Origin: an uncultured Lachnospiraceae bacterium
GTDB taxonomy: Bacteria; Bacillota; Clostridia; Lachnospirales; Lachnospiraceae
Direction of reading: 5' to 3'
NCBI GenBank assembly: GCA_910578335.1
Contig: CAJTPU010000019.1
Span: 1-64,000 of the forward strand
Length of the DNA stretch: 64,000 nucleotides
Shown here: positions 47,072 through 55,785 of the stretch, piece by piece
Position numbering within the stretch: position 1 is the first letter of the stretch
Layout of the letters: every line of letters begins with the position of its first letter
Position numbers and translations under genes: made by a program
Notes under the pieces: generated by a model
Told to the model about the DNA's origin: nothing
Database searches by the model: none
What the model saw: the letters and a program-made list of their open reading frames with translations, nothing else

Positions 47072-48277
47072 CTACTCTACCACTACAGTTACCCATTTCT
47101 CCATGTTGTCCATCTTTTCAAGCATTTCTTCCTGTGACGCAAATTTTAAAATCATGGTCCCTAATGTCCCGTTGGAGCCGGTAAATGCCTCTACTCTGTC
47201 GCCTTTTTGAAACAGCATTTCAAATTCGACAAGGTTGTCCCGTTGGAACGTTTCATCCATGCGTACTTCTTTTAATATCCCTGCCTTAGAGCTGTGCACC
47301 ATATAATTCGCCCAGTATCCGGAAGGTTTTTGCATATGAAGTCCGCTGCATTCTTCGCCCATCGCCGCCTTTATCGTATAACTTACCATATCCACTCCGG
47401 TTGCATACTGCGTAACCTGCGGAATTAAATTGCCCCCGTTTCTGGGACCTATCTCCATCAGGTAAACATTTTCTTCCTTGTCAATGCGGATGTCAAAATT
47501 ATATGCCTGCGTTCCCATTTTCAGCAAGGTAAGTGCCCGTTGTACTTCGTCATGCACCTTATCATGTATGCGCTCCGGCATACAATAGGGCCAGCTTTCC
47601 CCTATCGGCACATAGGGATTTATCCCATCCGGTGAAAAATGCTCATTGGCAAAGCAGCGGAACACCAGCTTACCGTCCACGGAAAAACCGTCTCCCGCAA
47701 TCTGATATCCGTATTTTTCCACATACTCTTCCACGATAATTCTTTTACATCTCGAATACTTTACCGCTTCTTCTACTGCTTCTGCCATATTATCTGCAGA
47801 GTCTACTTTGCTTACCCCCTTGCTTCCTGAGGAATCCACAGGCTTTACCATAACCGGAAACCGAAACTCCGCCGCCTCTTCCAGTATCTTATCCATTTCC
47901 TGATAGGCATAGCCCTTCGCCTTGGGAACACAAAACCCGTTATCTGCCAGAAACTCCCGAAATTTATCTTTATTCGCCAATATTTCAACCGACTTATAAG
48001 GACTCGTAGGAAGCCCCATCTTTTCTGCGACATACGCCGCTGTAGGAGCCGCAGGGTCGGAAGCATAACACACAATACCGTCTATTTTTAGTTTTTGCGC
48101 TAATTCCAGCACAGCTTCTTTATCCGTTGTACTCACATTTACGTAGGCATCTGCATATTTATGCCCGGGATTATGCGGAAGATAGTCGCAGGTAATGGTA
48201 TAATATCCAAGTTTCTTTGCCGTTTTTACAGAAGGCACCTGAAAATGAGAGCCTCCCAGTAACAATACCTTTTTCAT
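47072..48277 (-). CDS. ATP-grasp ligase
   Basis: 401 residues from the ATG at 48277 (GGGAG upstream). Pre-ATP-grasp Rossmann part (KKVLLLGGSHFQV), ATP-grasp core (FPVMVKPVDSSGSKGVSKV near 135; IVEEYV near 185) and metal-binding end of the active site in YLMEIGPRNGGNLIPQ. Enzymes of this carbamoyl-phosphate-synthetase-like group activate a carboxylate as acyl phosphate and join it to an amine or similar. With two aminotransferase-like genes adjacent, it may attach an amino acid or other acid to an amino sugar. That is inference. Confidence 0.88.
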   Translation of the reverse strand: MKKVLLLGGSHFQVPSVKTAKKLGYYTITCDYLPHNPGHKYADAYVNVSTTDKEAVLELAQKLKIDGIVCYASDPAAPTAAYVAEKMGLPTSPYKSVEILANKDKFREFLADNGFCVPKAKGYAYQEMDKILEEAAEFRFPVMVKPVDSSGSKGVSKVDSADNMAEAVEEAVKYSRCKRIIVEEYVEKYGYQIAGDGFSVDGKLVFRCFANEHFSPDGINPYVPIGESWPYCMPERIHDKVHDEVQRALTLLKMGTQAYNFDIRIDKEENVYLMEIGPRNGGNLIPQVTQYATGVDMVSYTIKAAMGEECSGLHMQKPSGYWANYMVHSSKAGILKEVRMDETFQRDNLVEFEMLFQKGDRVEAFTGSNGTLGTMILKFASQEEMLEKMDNMEKWVTVVVE

Positions 48278-48279
48278 TG

Positions 48280-49392
48280 TTATTTCTCCCTTCCTTTTAT
48301 GCATTGCAAAATCCGGTTCATCTGTTCTTTTTCCAGTTTCTCATAAAATGGTATCGTTAAAACATTCTTGGAAACTTTCCGTGCCGTTGACAGCTCTGCC
48401 CCCGCATATTGACTGGCATAACATTCCATATCTGCCGTAATCGGATAGAAATATTTTCGCGCATAAATATTATGACTCCTTAGCAGGTCATACAACGCAT
48501 CCCTGTTCATCGCATAATCGTCTTCGATTAAAATCGGAAAATATGCATAGTTTTTACCTGCATCCTTGTTTTCGTCAAAAAAGCGGATTCCTTTGACCTC
48601 CTGTAAATGTTCCCTGTAATAAAGGAAACGTTCTTTACGGGCAGCAACTGCCTGTTCAATATGTTTCAGATTACACAATCCCATGATTGCCTGCAATTCA
48701 TTCATTTTTGCATTTGCACCAATCGATGCAACACACTCTTCTCCCCTGATTCCAAAGTTTTTCAGGTTATAAAGCTTTTCGTATAAATCCTTATCTGAAA
48801 ACGTTACTGCCCCGCCCTCAATGGTATTGAATACCTTCGTCGCATGAAAACTGAATACCGAAGCATCTCCATAGCTCCCAATCCCTCTTCCCTTATATTT
48901 GACCCCAAAGGCATGTGCCGCATCATAAATTACCCTTAAACCGTGATTGTCGGCAATTCTCTGAATTTCCTCAATATTACATACATTTCCATACACATGC
49001 ACCGGCAGTATCGCAACGGTTTTTTCCGTAATCAGGTCCTCTATTTTGGCTTCATCCATCGTTCCGTCGCTATTTTTGATATCGCAAAAAACCGGTATCA
49101 AACGGTTTCGGACAATGGCGTGCGTCGTAGACACAAAGGTAAAGGGTGTGGTAATGACCTCTGAGCCTTCCGGAAAACCAAACGCCTGTATTATCATTTC
49201 CAGTGCCATATGCCCGTTTACCATCAGAGAGATTTCCGGAACATCCAGATATGCCTTTAATTGCCTTTCCAACTCCTGATGATATTCTCCCATATTTGTA
49301 AGCCAGCAGCTTTCCCAAAGCGGTTTAATCGCTTCTATGTATTCTTCATACGTCGGCATGGACGACTGCGTCACAAGTATTTTCTCATCCAT
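48280..49392 (-). CDS. DegT/DnrJ/EryC1 sugar aminotransferase
   Basis: 370 residues, family length. PLP-binding lysine in SFHATKVFNTIEGGAV (K about 186), IYDAAHAFG with the pyridine-contacting Asp about 157, and TTPFTFVSTTHAI. Catalyses transamination of a keto sugar nucleotide to an amino sugar. First gene of the operon running down to the radical SAM gene. The ATP-grasp gene begins two bases after its stop codon. Start ATG with GGGAG. Confidence 0.93.
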   Translation of the reverse strand: MDEKILVTQSSMPTYEEYIEAIKPLWESCWLTNMGEYHQELERQLKAYLDVPEISLMVNGHMALEMIIQAFGFPEGSEVITTPFTFVSTTHAIVRNRLIPVFCDIKNSDGTMDEAKIEDLITEKTVAILPVHVYGNVCNIEEIQRIADNHGLRVIYDAAHAFGVKYKGRGIGSYGDASVFSFHATKVFNTIEGGAVTFSDKDLYEKLYNLKNFGIRGEECVASIGANAKMNELQAIMGLCNLKHIEQAVAARKERFLYYREHLQEVKGIRFFDENKDAGKNYAYFPILIEDDYAMNRDALYDLLRSHNIYARKYFYPITADMECYASQYAGAELSTARKVSKNVLTIPFYEKLEKEQMNRILQCIKGREK

Positions 49393-49529
49393 ATTCTATC
49401 TCCCGTTTTCGAAATAGCTTCTCTGCAAGATATGTGATTGAAATGCCTGACAGGTTTGCTCAAAATCAGCTCCCGACAGGTATAAAATTTCGTTATTTTT
49501 TGTTATTCAAATACAAAAATATTTCTTTT

Positions 49530-49559
49530 ATTATAACTTATCTATATCCTAATATGCAA
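49530..49559 (-). promoter_or_regulatory. Promoter of the aminotransferase-ATP-grasp-radical SAM operon
   Basis: Minus strand TTGCAT, 18-bp spacer, TATAAT in a very AT-rich stretch, about 138 bp upstream of the start codon. The gap 49393-49667 otherwise holds only the terminator. Confidence 0.7.
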
Positions 49560-49607
49560 TCTTATTTTTATCTGCAGCCGGTATTGCGGTAAAAAAGACA
49601 ACAAAAA

Positions 49608-49638
49608 AGTTCTTTTATCCAGACAGGATAAAAGAACT
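49608..49638 (-). terminator. Terminator of the right-hand glycan operon
   Basis: Perfect 13-bp stem (49626-49638 with 49608-49620, 5-nt loop) followed on the minus strand by six T, downstream of the epimerase gene. Confidence 0.92.
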
Positions 49639-49667
49639 CTCCTAATACTAACAACGCACATGCTCTT

Positions 49668-50330
49668 TTACATATTCATATCTCTAATCTCTCTTAACGT
49701 ATGCTCGTAAGATTTGTTTTTGCCAAACAGCAGCGTTGTTCCCAGCACAAAGCCATCCATTCCTTTTGGTGCATACTTGATAATTTTATCCGCACTGCAG
49801 GCACCGTCCCAATATACCTTAAAGTTCATTTCCGCCTTTAATTGCAGTAAATTGTCAATCTTTTTCCCCACATATGGCAAATACATCTGTCCTGCATTCC
49901 CCGGATTCACCGACATCACAAGAACCTTTTTCACAATACGCAGCATCTCATACACCGTTTCGATGCTGGTTCCCGGATTAATTGCGATACCCGGAATCAT
50001 ACCCGCCTCAATAATTTTTTGCAGCGTGGTAGACGGATGATACTCTGCTTCCGGATGAATATAGACGGTATCTCCCTTTCTCAGCTTTTCCAAAAATATA
50101 TGAACATTATTATTGGGATGTTCAATCATCAAATGTACATCAAGCGGCTTCTTTGATACGGAAGCGATGTAAGCCATGTCGTTTAAGGACATTGCAAAAT
50201 TCGGCACATACCTGCCATCCATAATATCAATATGAAAAGAGTCAATTCCCGCTGCCTCCAGCTCTCTTACTTCTCTCTCCAGATTTCCATAATTGGCACA
50301 CATCATGGACGCTGTCAACTCAAAATTCAT
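49668..50330 (-). CDS. Ribulose-phosphate 3-epimerase family protein
   Basis: 220 residues, TIM barrel. The metal ligands of the family are visible: His and Asp in FHIDIMDG (near 32-37), His in DVHLMI (near 66) and Asp in VYWDGACS (near 175). The usual VDGG after strand 7 is changed to WDGA. The housekeeping enzyme interconverts ribulose-5-P and xylulose-5-P. In a glycan operon next to a LicD fusion it more likely supplies a pentulose or related phosphate for the polymer. Ends the operon. Confidence 0.83.
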   Translation of the reverse strand: MNFELTASMMCANYGNLEREVRELEAAGIDSFHIDIMDGRYVPNFAMSLNDMAYIASVSKKPLDVHLMIEHPNNNVHIFLEKLRKGDTVYIHPEAEYHPSTTLQKIIEAGMIPGIAINPGTSIETVYEMLRIVKKVLVMSVNPGNAGQMYLPYVGKKIDNLLQLKAEMNFKVYWDGACSADKIIKYAPKGMDGFVLGTTLLFGKNKSYEHTLREIRDMNM

Positions 50331-50352
50331 TTTTTACTTTCCTCCATATCTG

Positions 50353-52926
50353 TTATCTGTAGCTGTTTTTATAATGCCGCAATAGCATTTTTATATCTGC
50401 GGCGCCTGCCTCCTCAAATAATAATGCATCGCGTTCAAAAGCAATTTCATACATGTATTCTTGTGCCTGCTTATCCATATGAAAATTCACATTATACTGT
50501 CTTGCTTCTAGCGTCTCTAAATCAATAAGCACAGCCTCCCCTGCGTTCCGCAGCAGACAAACCAATTTGCCGTCCACACACTGAAAGCTCGGTTTCTCCT
50601 CCAATGCCCAGAAAATTCCTCTTTCGCACTTTATCGAATGTAGTTTTTCCAAATTTCCTTTTTCTGTATCTAACGCATAAATGGCATGGCTGCTTTGCTC
50701 ATATAAAAATATTTTTCCGGCAGTATAAAACATCTCCTGATAAATCAAAATTTCCTGCTCATACCTGTCACAGTCCGTCCGCTCATATCTGAAAATCACG
50801 CCCTCATCCCTGTTCCAGCAGACAATATCCATACTGCCGCTTACCGTATACCAAAAGTTCTGTCCGTCATATACCATACGGTATACCTGCTCGTCCGACA
50901 AAGAAAATGATTCTACCACCTGTGATTCCATATCGGTGACAAATAATTGATTGTGTAAAACTTCCAAGGTATAAAACCTTTTCTCATCCATACTTCCATG
51001 CTGCAATATATCATTTGCACAAGGAAGCTCCCACCATGTCTCCTGCTCCATGGCATCTGTATGCGTATTCCATTTCCAAAGACCTTGTTTCCCATAGCAG
51101 GGAAGCAAATAAATACCTTCCCCAAAAACAAAATGGCTCCATTCCTGTGGTTCTTCCGACTCATGCTCACAAGAAAAGCTGTGGTGGCTCTGTGTGCCCT
51201 TTTCCATATCGTATGTATGCACACACTGTACGCCTGCCGGCAAAAAACAAATTTTGTGTCCGCTTTTTACACTTCTCAGATGCATGTTCATTGCAATGAC
51301 GCTTTCGTCTTCAAATATAACCTGCTTTTCCAAGGTCCATGTATCCTTGTCTATTATCATCATCGCATTAAAATTATTGTTGGAAGCATATACTTTTCCA
51401 TTGTCTTCCACATAATCCGAAAAGCTGAAAAAAGCTCTGCTATCTTTGATTACATCTGTACTGCTTACACCCTTGTTTTCCTCTCCTGTTACGGCAAGCA
51501 TAATGGACCTGCCTGCATTTTGAAATGGCTGTAAAATCGCATTCATGCCGCCATAGTAAGCATTGCACAACTCTACTGCCCGCTCTGTATTATCCGTCTC
51601 ATCACAGATTCCCCAGCCTGCAGTACGGTAATTTTCCAAAATCTCCCTATACCGCCGGGCAAGTTTATAGGATACCGTCTCCAGCTTATCCGCCATGGTT
51701 CTTTGCGGGCGCCACCACAAAGTAATCTCCTCCTGTACCGCCTCAAAAGTCTTAAGCACTTCCTCCAGCTTATCCAACGCTTTCTTCCCGTTCATCAAAA
51801 ATGTACGGGCATCATTTGCAAACAATATAATGCCCTTCCGTTTTCCGTCGGCTCTTTGTATACGCGCTTCCCAGCCCGCCGGCAGTGAAAGGTCCGACTC
51901 CAATAAGTCCATATCCTCCAAGGAAGCTGCGCCAATCGCCTGCGCCTGTTTTATTCTATCACGCATTTTTTCCTTCAAATCTTCTAACTGCCTTGCATAA
52001 TACGGATAATCATGCATCCCCTTCTTTTTGGCAACAACTTTATAATCGCCATAGGTTCTGGAAAGTACCTGACTATAACCGCACGGAACAGGCACCATAA
52101 AATTTTCAAAAGTTGCGCTGTAAACCTCCGCAAACCATTCCTTTTGGAATTTTTTCCACGGCTGCCTTATATAATCAATAAAATTTACCAGATAATCGCT
52201 TTCCTCTTCCCCGTACATCATGGCAAAATAATTTGCCCATTTTCCAAATTCTGAAGAAAGTGCATACCATTTTTCCTCTTCCAAGAGCTTATGGTCAATC
52301 TCTATTCCGCAATGCTCCTCCAGGTAATGAATTGCATCCTCTATTTCCTCTGTCAACTCTCTTCTGGCTTTTTCCGGATTCTCGGCATCCTCGCAGCCTT
52401 CACGGAACAGAGTGCACGCCACCTGCGCGCCCCTGCAGGCTATCCGAACCAGATTCTCCTGCATAATCCTCTCTTCTTCATCACGGGCAAGATAATCTAA
52501 CGGAAAAATATCCAGCCCCACAGAAAAAGGGCAGCCATGGTACTGCTCCAGCCATTTCGGGTCAATGCTGACACGGTTGCCGCTGTTGATGAGCATATGA
52601 TACTGGTCATACCCCTCCTTTGTCAGCGGACTGCGCACAAAATACCCCTCTGGCAGCTCCTCGGGAAGTATCTTTAACAGTTTATTGTAATCCGCGCGCT
52701 TTACCCAGATATCCATGTCGTCGTCCCAAGGGACAAAACCTTCATGCCGGATAGCACCTAACAGGGTTCCGTACGCCGCATACCATACCAACCCATGCCT
52801 GTCACAGATTTCCGCAACCTTCTGCAGCACCTCGAGCTCAGCCGCCCATACCGTCTTCATGGTCATGTCTATATAAAAGCCGTCTCTAACCTCCTGCTCA
52901 AAAAAACCTTCCTGAAATTCCAGCAT
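50353..52926 (-). CDS. Three-module LicD fusion protein
   Basis: 857 residues. Module 1 (1-330) is a LicD phosphotransferase with FVPWDDDMDIWVKRADY, closely related to the LicD at 31590-32543. Module 2 (about 355-490) contains KGIILFANDARTFLMNGKKA, WWRPQ and GWGICDETDNTERAVELCNA-type segments, like half of a GT-B or CDP-glycerol transferase fold. Module 3 (about 495-850) has repeated short beta blocks with Trp/Tyr (FWYTVSGS, MFYTAGKIFLYEQ), probably a beta-propeller. It may transfer and bind a phospho-alcohol or pentitol phosphate on the glycan. Separate from the lic operon, in the glycan operon with the epimerase. Confidence 0.82.
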   Translation of the reverse strand: MLEFQEGFFEQEVRDGFYIDMTMKTVWAAELEVLQKVAEICDRHGLVWYAAYGTLLGAIRHEGFVPWDDDMDIWVKRADYNKLLKILPEELPEGYFVRSPLTKEGYDQYHMLINSGNRVSIDPKWLEQYHGCPFSVGLDIFPLDYLARDEEERIMQENLVRIACRGAQVACTLFREGCEDAENPEKARRELTEEIEDAIHYLEEHCGIEIDHKLLEEEKWYALSSEFGKWANYFAMMYGEEESDYLVNFIDYIRQPWKKFQKEWFAEVYSATFENFMVPVPCGYSQVLSRTYGDYKVVAKKKGMHDYPYYARQLEDLKEKMRDRIKQAQAIGAASLEDMDLLESDLSLPAGWEARIQRADGKRKGIILFANDARTFLMNGKKALDKLEEVLKTFEAVQEEITLWWRPQRTMADKLETVSYKLARRYREILENYRTAGWGICDETDNTERAVELCNAYYGGMNAILQPFQNAGRSIMLAVTGEENKGVSSTDVIKDSRAFFSFSDYVEDNGKVYASNNNFNAMMIIDKDTWTLEKQVIFEDESVIAMNMHLRSVKSGHKICFLPAGVQCVHTYDMEKGTQSHHSFSCEHESEEPQEWSHFVFGEGIYLLPCYGKQGLWKWNTHTDAMEQETWWELPCANDILQHGSMDEKRFYTLEVLHNQLFVTDMESQVVESFSLSDEQVYRMVYDGQNFWYTVSGSMDIVCWNRDEGVIFRYERTDCDRYEQEILIYQEMFYTAGKIFLYEQSSHAIYALDTEKGNLEKLHSIKCERGIFWALEEKPSFQCVDGKLVCLLRNAGEAVLIDLETLEARQYNVNFHMDKQAQEYMYEIAFERDALLFEEAGAADIKMLLRHYKNSYR

Positions 52927-53028
52927 CGATATCTCCCTTCCATTTTATCAACAGCCCTTCATCATATCCCATAAAGGCAATTGTCTCGGCATCGGCTTCA
53001 TTAGCGTAGTAGCTGACGCGAAAAAGAG

Positions 53029-54153
53029 TCAGCCAAACGGCTCCAACTGCCCCAAGATTGCATAAAATTTTTCTCTGGTCTTAAGTCTGTATTGGACTCC
53101 TGCTTCTCCCAGCCATCCCCCGTTAAAATAATGAATCGACACTGTCTTCTCCGTAACGTTTTCCTTCCCGCTGATATAATTATAAGGGCAAAAAAACTCG
53201 GACGCATACACAGCAAAGCCATCCACGATTTCGGTACGGTTTGTCACGGTAAGTCCTCTATCCATCAACGGTTTTGTTTCAAAATATCCGCTAGCCTCCA
53301 GATTATACTGCCCCCTCCCGAATAAAAATGGTACATTTTTTCTAAAATCCAGTAATTCACCAACGATATCCGAATGCTTGATACAGCCGGAGCCGCCGCC
53401 AAAATTGACATGACCCCACTCTTCTCTCCCGCAGAACCCTTCCTGATACCGCAGCTCATCCAGACTTTGAAGCAGTTCTACATCCGTATCCAGATAAAAC
53501 CCCCCATACTCATACAGAATTTCCAGACGTGCCAAATCCGCCATGAATCCCCACCGCTTTGCCTCATATGCCTGTCTGGTATAAGGATGTTTTTTATAAT
53601 CGTAATTCGATGTATCCCACTTTACAATCTCATAATCCGGACATTTTTCCTTCCAACTGTCTATACATTTCTGCAGATTTTCAGGAATAGGTCCGCCAAA
53701 CCACACATAATGTATCGTCTTGGGGATTAACGGCTCCTCACTGCTTTTATAAATGCCTGTTATCGACGATTCCGCCGGCGTATGTATCTGTATGATTGGC
53801 GCAATACAAACCATCGCCCTCTCCATACAGGGCATATTCCTTAGCTGCTCCAAAACCGGATAAAAATCTCCGTTTGTAATCATAAGGACAAACTCATCCG
53901 CACGCAGCTTTTCCAAAAATCCTGCCGGATAAATTTTTACCTTCCTAGAAAAAAGTTCTACTTCTTTCCCCTGCTTGACCGGATTATTATCAATATAGCC
54001 AAGAACCCTTGTATCAAGACCATGCCGATTGCAAATATAGGGTATCAATACCCTTCCAATCGCGCCCGCTCCCCAAAAAACAATGTGTTTATTTTTCTCT
54101 TTTACATATTCCGCAAATTCCTCAAACGATGTGTTTATCAGTCTCACGCGCAA
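53029..54153 (-). CDS. GT32-like glycosyltransferase with N-terminal Rossmann module
   Basis: 374 residues. Residues 20-120 are a Rossmann-type module (KHIVFWGAGAIGRVLIPYIC, VLGYIDNNPVKQGKEV). Residues about 140-374 are an OCH1/GT32-like transferase with IPKTIHYVWFGG, KWDTSNYDY, EAKRWGFMADLARLEILYEYGGFYLDTDVELL, whose DxD is at the end. The same Rossmann module is attached to other catalytic domains in this window. A candidate attenuator lies in its leader. Sugar specificity unknown. The 102 bp between it and the LicD fusion gene shows no gene. Confidence 0.88.
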   Translation of the reverse strand: MRVRLINTSFEEFAEYVKEKNKHIVFWGAGAIGRVLIPYICNRHGLDTRVLGYIDNNPVKQGKEVELFSRKVKIYPAGFLEKLRADEFVLMITNGDFYPVLEQLRNMPCMERAMVCIAPIIQIHTPAESSITGIYKSSEEPLIPKTIHYVWFGGPIPENLQKCIDSWKEKCPDYEIVKWDTSNYDYKKHPYTRQAYEAKRWGFMADLARLEILYEYGGFYLDTDVELLQSLDELRYQEGFCGREEWGHVNFGGGSGCIKHSDIVGELLDFRKNVPFLFGRGQYNLEASGYFETKPLMDRGLTVTNRTEIVDGFAVYASEFFCPYNYISGKENVTEKTVSIHYFNGGWLGEAGVQYRLKTREKFYAILGQLEPFG

Positions 54154-54216
54154 ACTCCTCTGTCATATACCGCTGTCCTTATCAAAGCAAAATGGGAAAA
54201 CAATATATAAAAAAAC

Positions 54217-54262
54217 GCCTTTATTTTACAACAAAGGCAAATTACTGCGTCTATCTATTGCC
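54217..54262 (-). promoter_or_regulatory. Candidate transcription attenuator upstream of the GT32-like gene
   Basis: On the minus strand a terminator-like hairpin GCCTTT/AAAGGC (54238-54233 with 54222-54217) is followed by G and seven T, 55-65 bp upstream of the start codon. An upstream GGCAA (54262-54258) can pair with TTGCC (54240-54236), which overlaps the terminator arm, so the two folds exclude one another. Confidence 0.4.
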
Positions 54263-54377
54263 TCCATGCAGATTACCGCTCACTCCATTAAGCTATTATG
54301 TATATCGGCAGTTTACCTTGAAAGCATAAGCCGCCGCGCATCATCTGCCCAAATGCCCGTATTTTTTCAAAGAGTAT

Positions 54378-54406
54378 TTGACTTCACCGGTTTAAAAAAC
54401 TATACT
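54378..54406 (+). promoter_or_regulatory. Promoter of the 54449-55734 gene pair
   Basis: TTGACT, 17-bp spacer, TATACT, sharing a 15-nt block with the promoter of the CgeB-like gene at 40711-40739. Confidence 0.8.
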
Positions 54407-54448
54407 TACTCTATAACTATGGAAAAACCGGCACAAAAGGAGCTCTAA

Positions 54449-55000
54449 ATGGACATTTCTTTCCAGTTAAATTCATCCACAGAAGCTTTTTTTCAGGAAT
54501 TAGAAAAAAATAAAAAGGCGCTTCAGGATTCTTGGGCATATATAACGGAAACCTTAAATACTGCTCTTTTACAGCAGGATGTGGAGACGCTTTTATCCCT
54601 TATTCCTTATATGGAGCAGGGGGAGGGGACGCTGGCTTATGCACACATCGGCGAAAGCCGCAGGGTTCTCAGGATACTGCACATCATTCAATTAGAGCTT
54701 ACCTACAAGAAAACGCCTTTCTTCCTGCATTGTACCAATAAGAACAGTCTGATGGAAAAATATATGCTGTCTCTCTTCGCGCTTCGCAGGCTGGCGTTTC
54801 AGCTTGCAGAAGATTCCGTCAAGGAAGCACAAAACTATCTGTCAACCAGCCGATTGTCCATATTTGCCATATACATTATCCTGCAGGAGGATTTGATATG
54901 TCCCACACAGGCACTGTACGACGGCATTTTGAGTCTCTGCTCCGCATACTGGAATGCTGCGGATAAGGAACTGTTTTTGTCACTGACTGCCGGCAGGTGA
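54449..55000 (+). CDS. Unknown helical protein paired with a glycosyltransferase
   Basis: 183 residues, almost entirely predicted helix, with no signal peptide and no clear membrane segment (the stretch ILHIIQLELTY is short). No family recognised. It starts at an ATG with AAGGAGCTCTAA upstream and is followed by a glycosyltransferase gene 35 bp further on the same transcript. A cytosolic partner or regulator of that enzyme is possible; no direct evidence. Confidence 0.7.
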   Translation: MDISFQLNSSTEAFFQELEKNKKALQDSWAYITETLNTALLQQDVETLLSLIPYMEQGEGTLAYAHIGESRRVLRILHIIQLELTYKKTPFFLHCTNKNSLMEKYMLSLFALRRLAFQLAEDSVKEAQNYLSTSRLSIFAIYIILQEDLICPTQALYDGILSLCSAYWNAADKELFLSLTAGR

Positions 55001-55035
55001 TTGATGCCCTTACAAGACACAGGAATCGAGGAACT

Positions 55036-55734
55036 ATGGACGAACATAAATTTTGTTTTATTTTGTGCACCAACAATGATATTTTGTTATCGGAAGCCAT
55101 CCATTATATTTCGCACTTAAACGTCCCTGCGGGCTATACTACCGAATTGCTTACCGTAACCGACGCCGCTTCCATGACTGCAGGCTACAACGAAGCAATG
55201 ACCGCTTCCAACGCCAAATACAAAATCTATATGCATCAGGATGTTTTTATTTTAAATAGAAACTTCCTGTCTGATATCCTTGCCATTTTCCGGTCCGATG
55301 CATCCATCGGGCTGATTGGCATGACCGGTTATGAATCCGTTTCACCTGACGGCGTTATGTGGCATGTACAAAACCGTCTGGGCACGCCTTACAAGCGCAA
55401 GGCTTCCTATCCGCCTCTGTCAGACTACCGGTATTCCCTGTCCGAAGACGGCTACCGACGCGCCGCCCTTGTAGACGGTTTTATGATGATTACTTCCACG
55501 GACTATCTCTGGAACACCGAAGACCTGACCGGCTGGGATTTTTATGACGCCTGGCAGTCCCTTATTTTTCTTCTCCATGGCTGCAAAGTCGTCGTCCCCA
55601 CCCAGCGCCACCCATGGTGTATGCATGACGACGGCGGCGTGCTGAACCTGACAAATTACAATCGCTACCGTCAGAAATTCCTGCGCGCGTACCATGCGTT
55701 TCTCGGCAAGCACTATTCGGAAATCATGCCATAA
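55036..55734 (+). CDS. GT2-type glycosyltransferase (StrF-like domain)
   Basis: 232 residues from the ATG at 55036 (GAGGAAC upstream); a GTG at 54997 overlapping the previous stop is an alternative. Features are FCFILCTNNDILLSEAI, AGYNEAMTASNAKYKIYMHQDVFI (metal-binding QD replacing DD) and IGLIGMTGYE, then VDGFMMI, matching the short glycosyltransferase family that includes the StrF-like domain (PF13712). Soluble GT-A enzyme, substrate unknown. Plus-strand pair facing minus-strand glycan operons. Confidence 0.82.
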   Translation: MDEHKFCFILCTNNDILLSEAIHYISHLNVPAGYTTELLTVTDAASMTAGYNEAMTASNAKYKIYMHQDVFILNRNFLSDILAIFRSDASIGLIGMTGYESVSPDGVMWHVQNRLGTPYKRKASYPPLSDYRYSLSEDGYRRAALVDGFMMITSTDYLWNTEDLTGWDFYDAWQSLIFLLHGCKVVVPTQRHPWCMHDDGGVLNLTNYNRYRQKFLRAYHAFLGKHYSEIMP

Positions 55735-55785
55735 TCTGCTGCCGGAAGCTGCTTCGCTTTTCCGCTTGCCGCGCTCCACTCCCTA

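Noticed and set aside
53001..53222. Small minus-strand frame at the end of the GT32-like gene
   Set aside because: It is a frame shadow of the glycosyltransferase, without ribosome binding site or domain.
54997..55035. GTG start overlapping the previous stop for the GT2-type gene
   Set aside because: The overlap is attractive, but the ATG at 55036 has a better GAGGAAC site and gives the usual family N-terminus. Kept only as an alternative.
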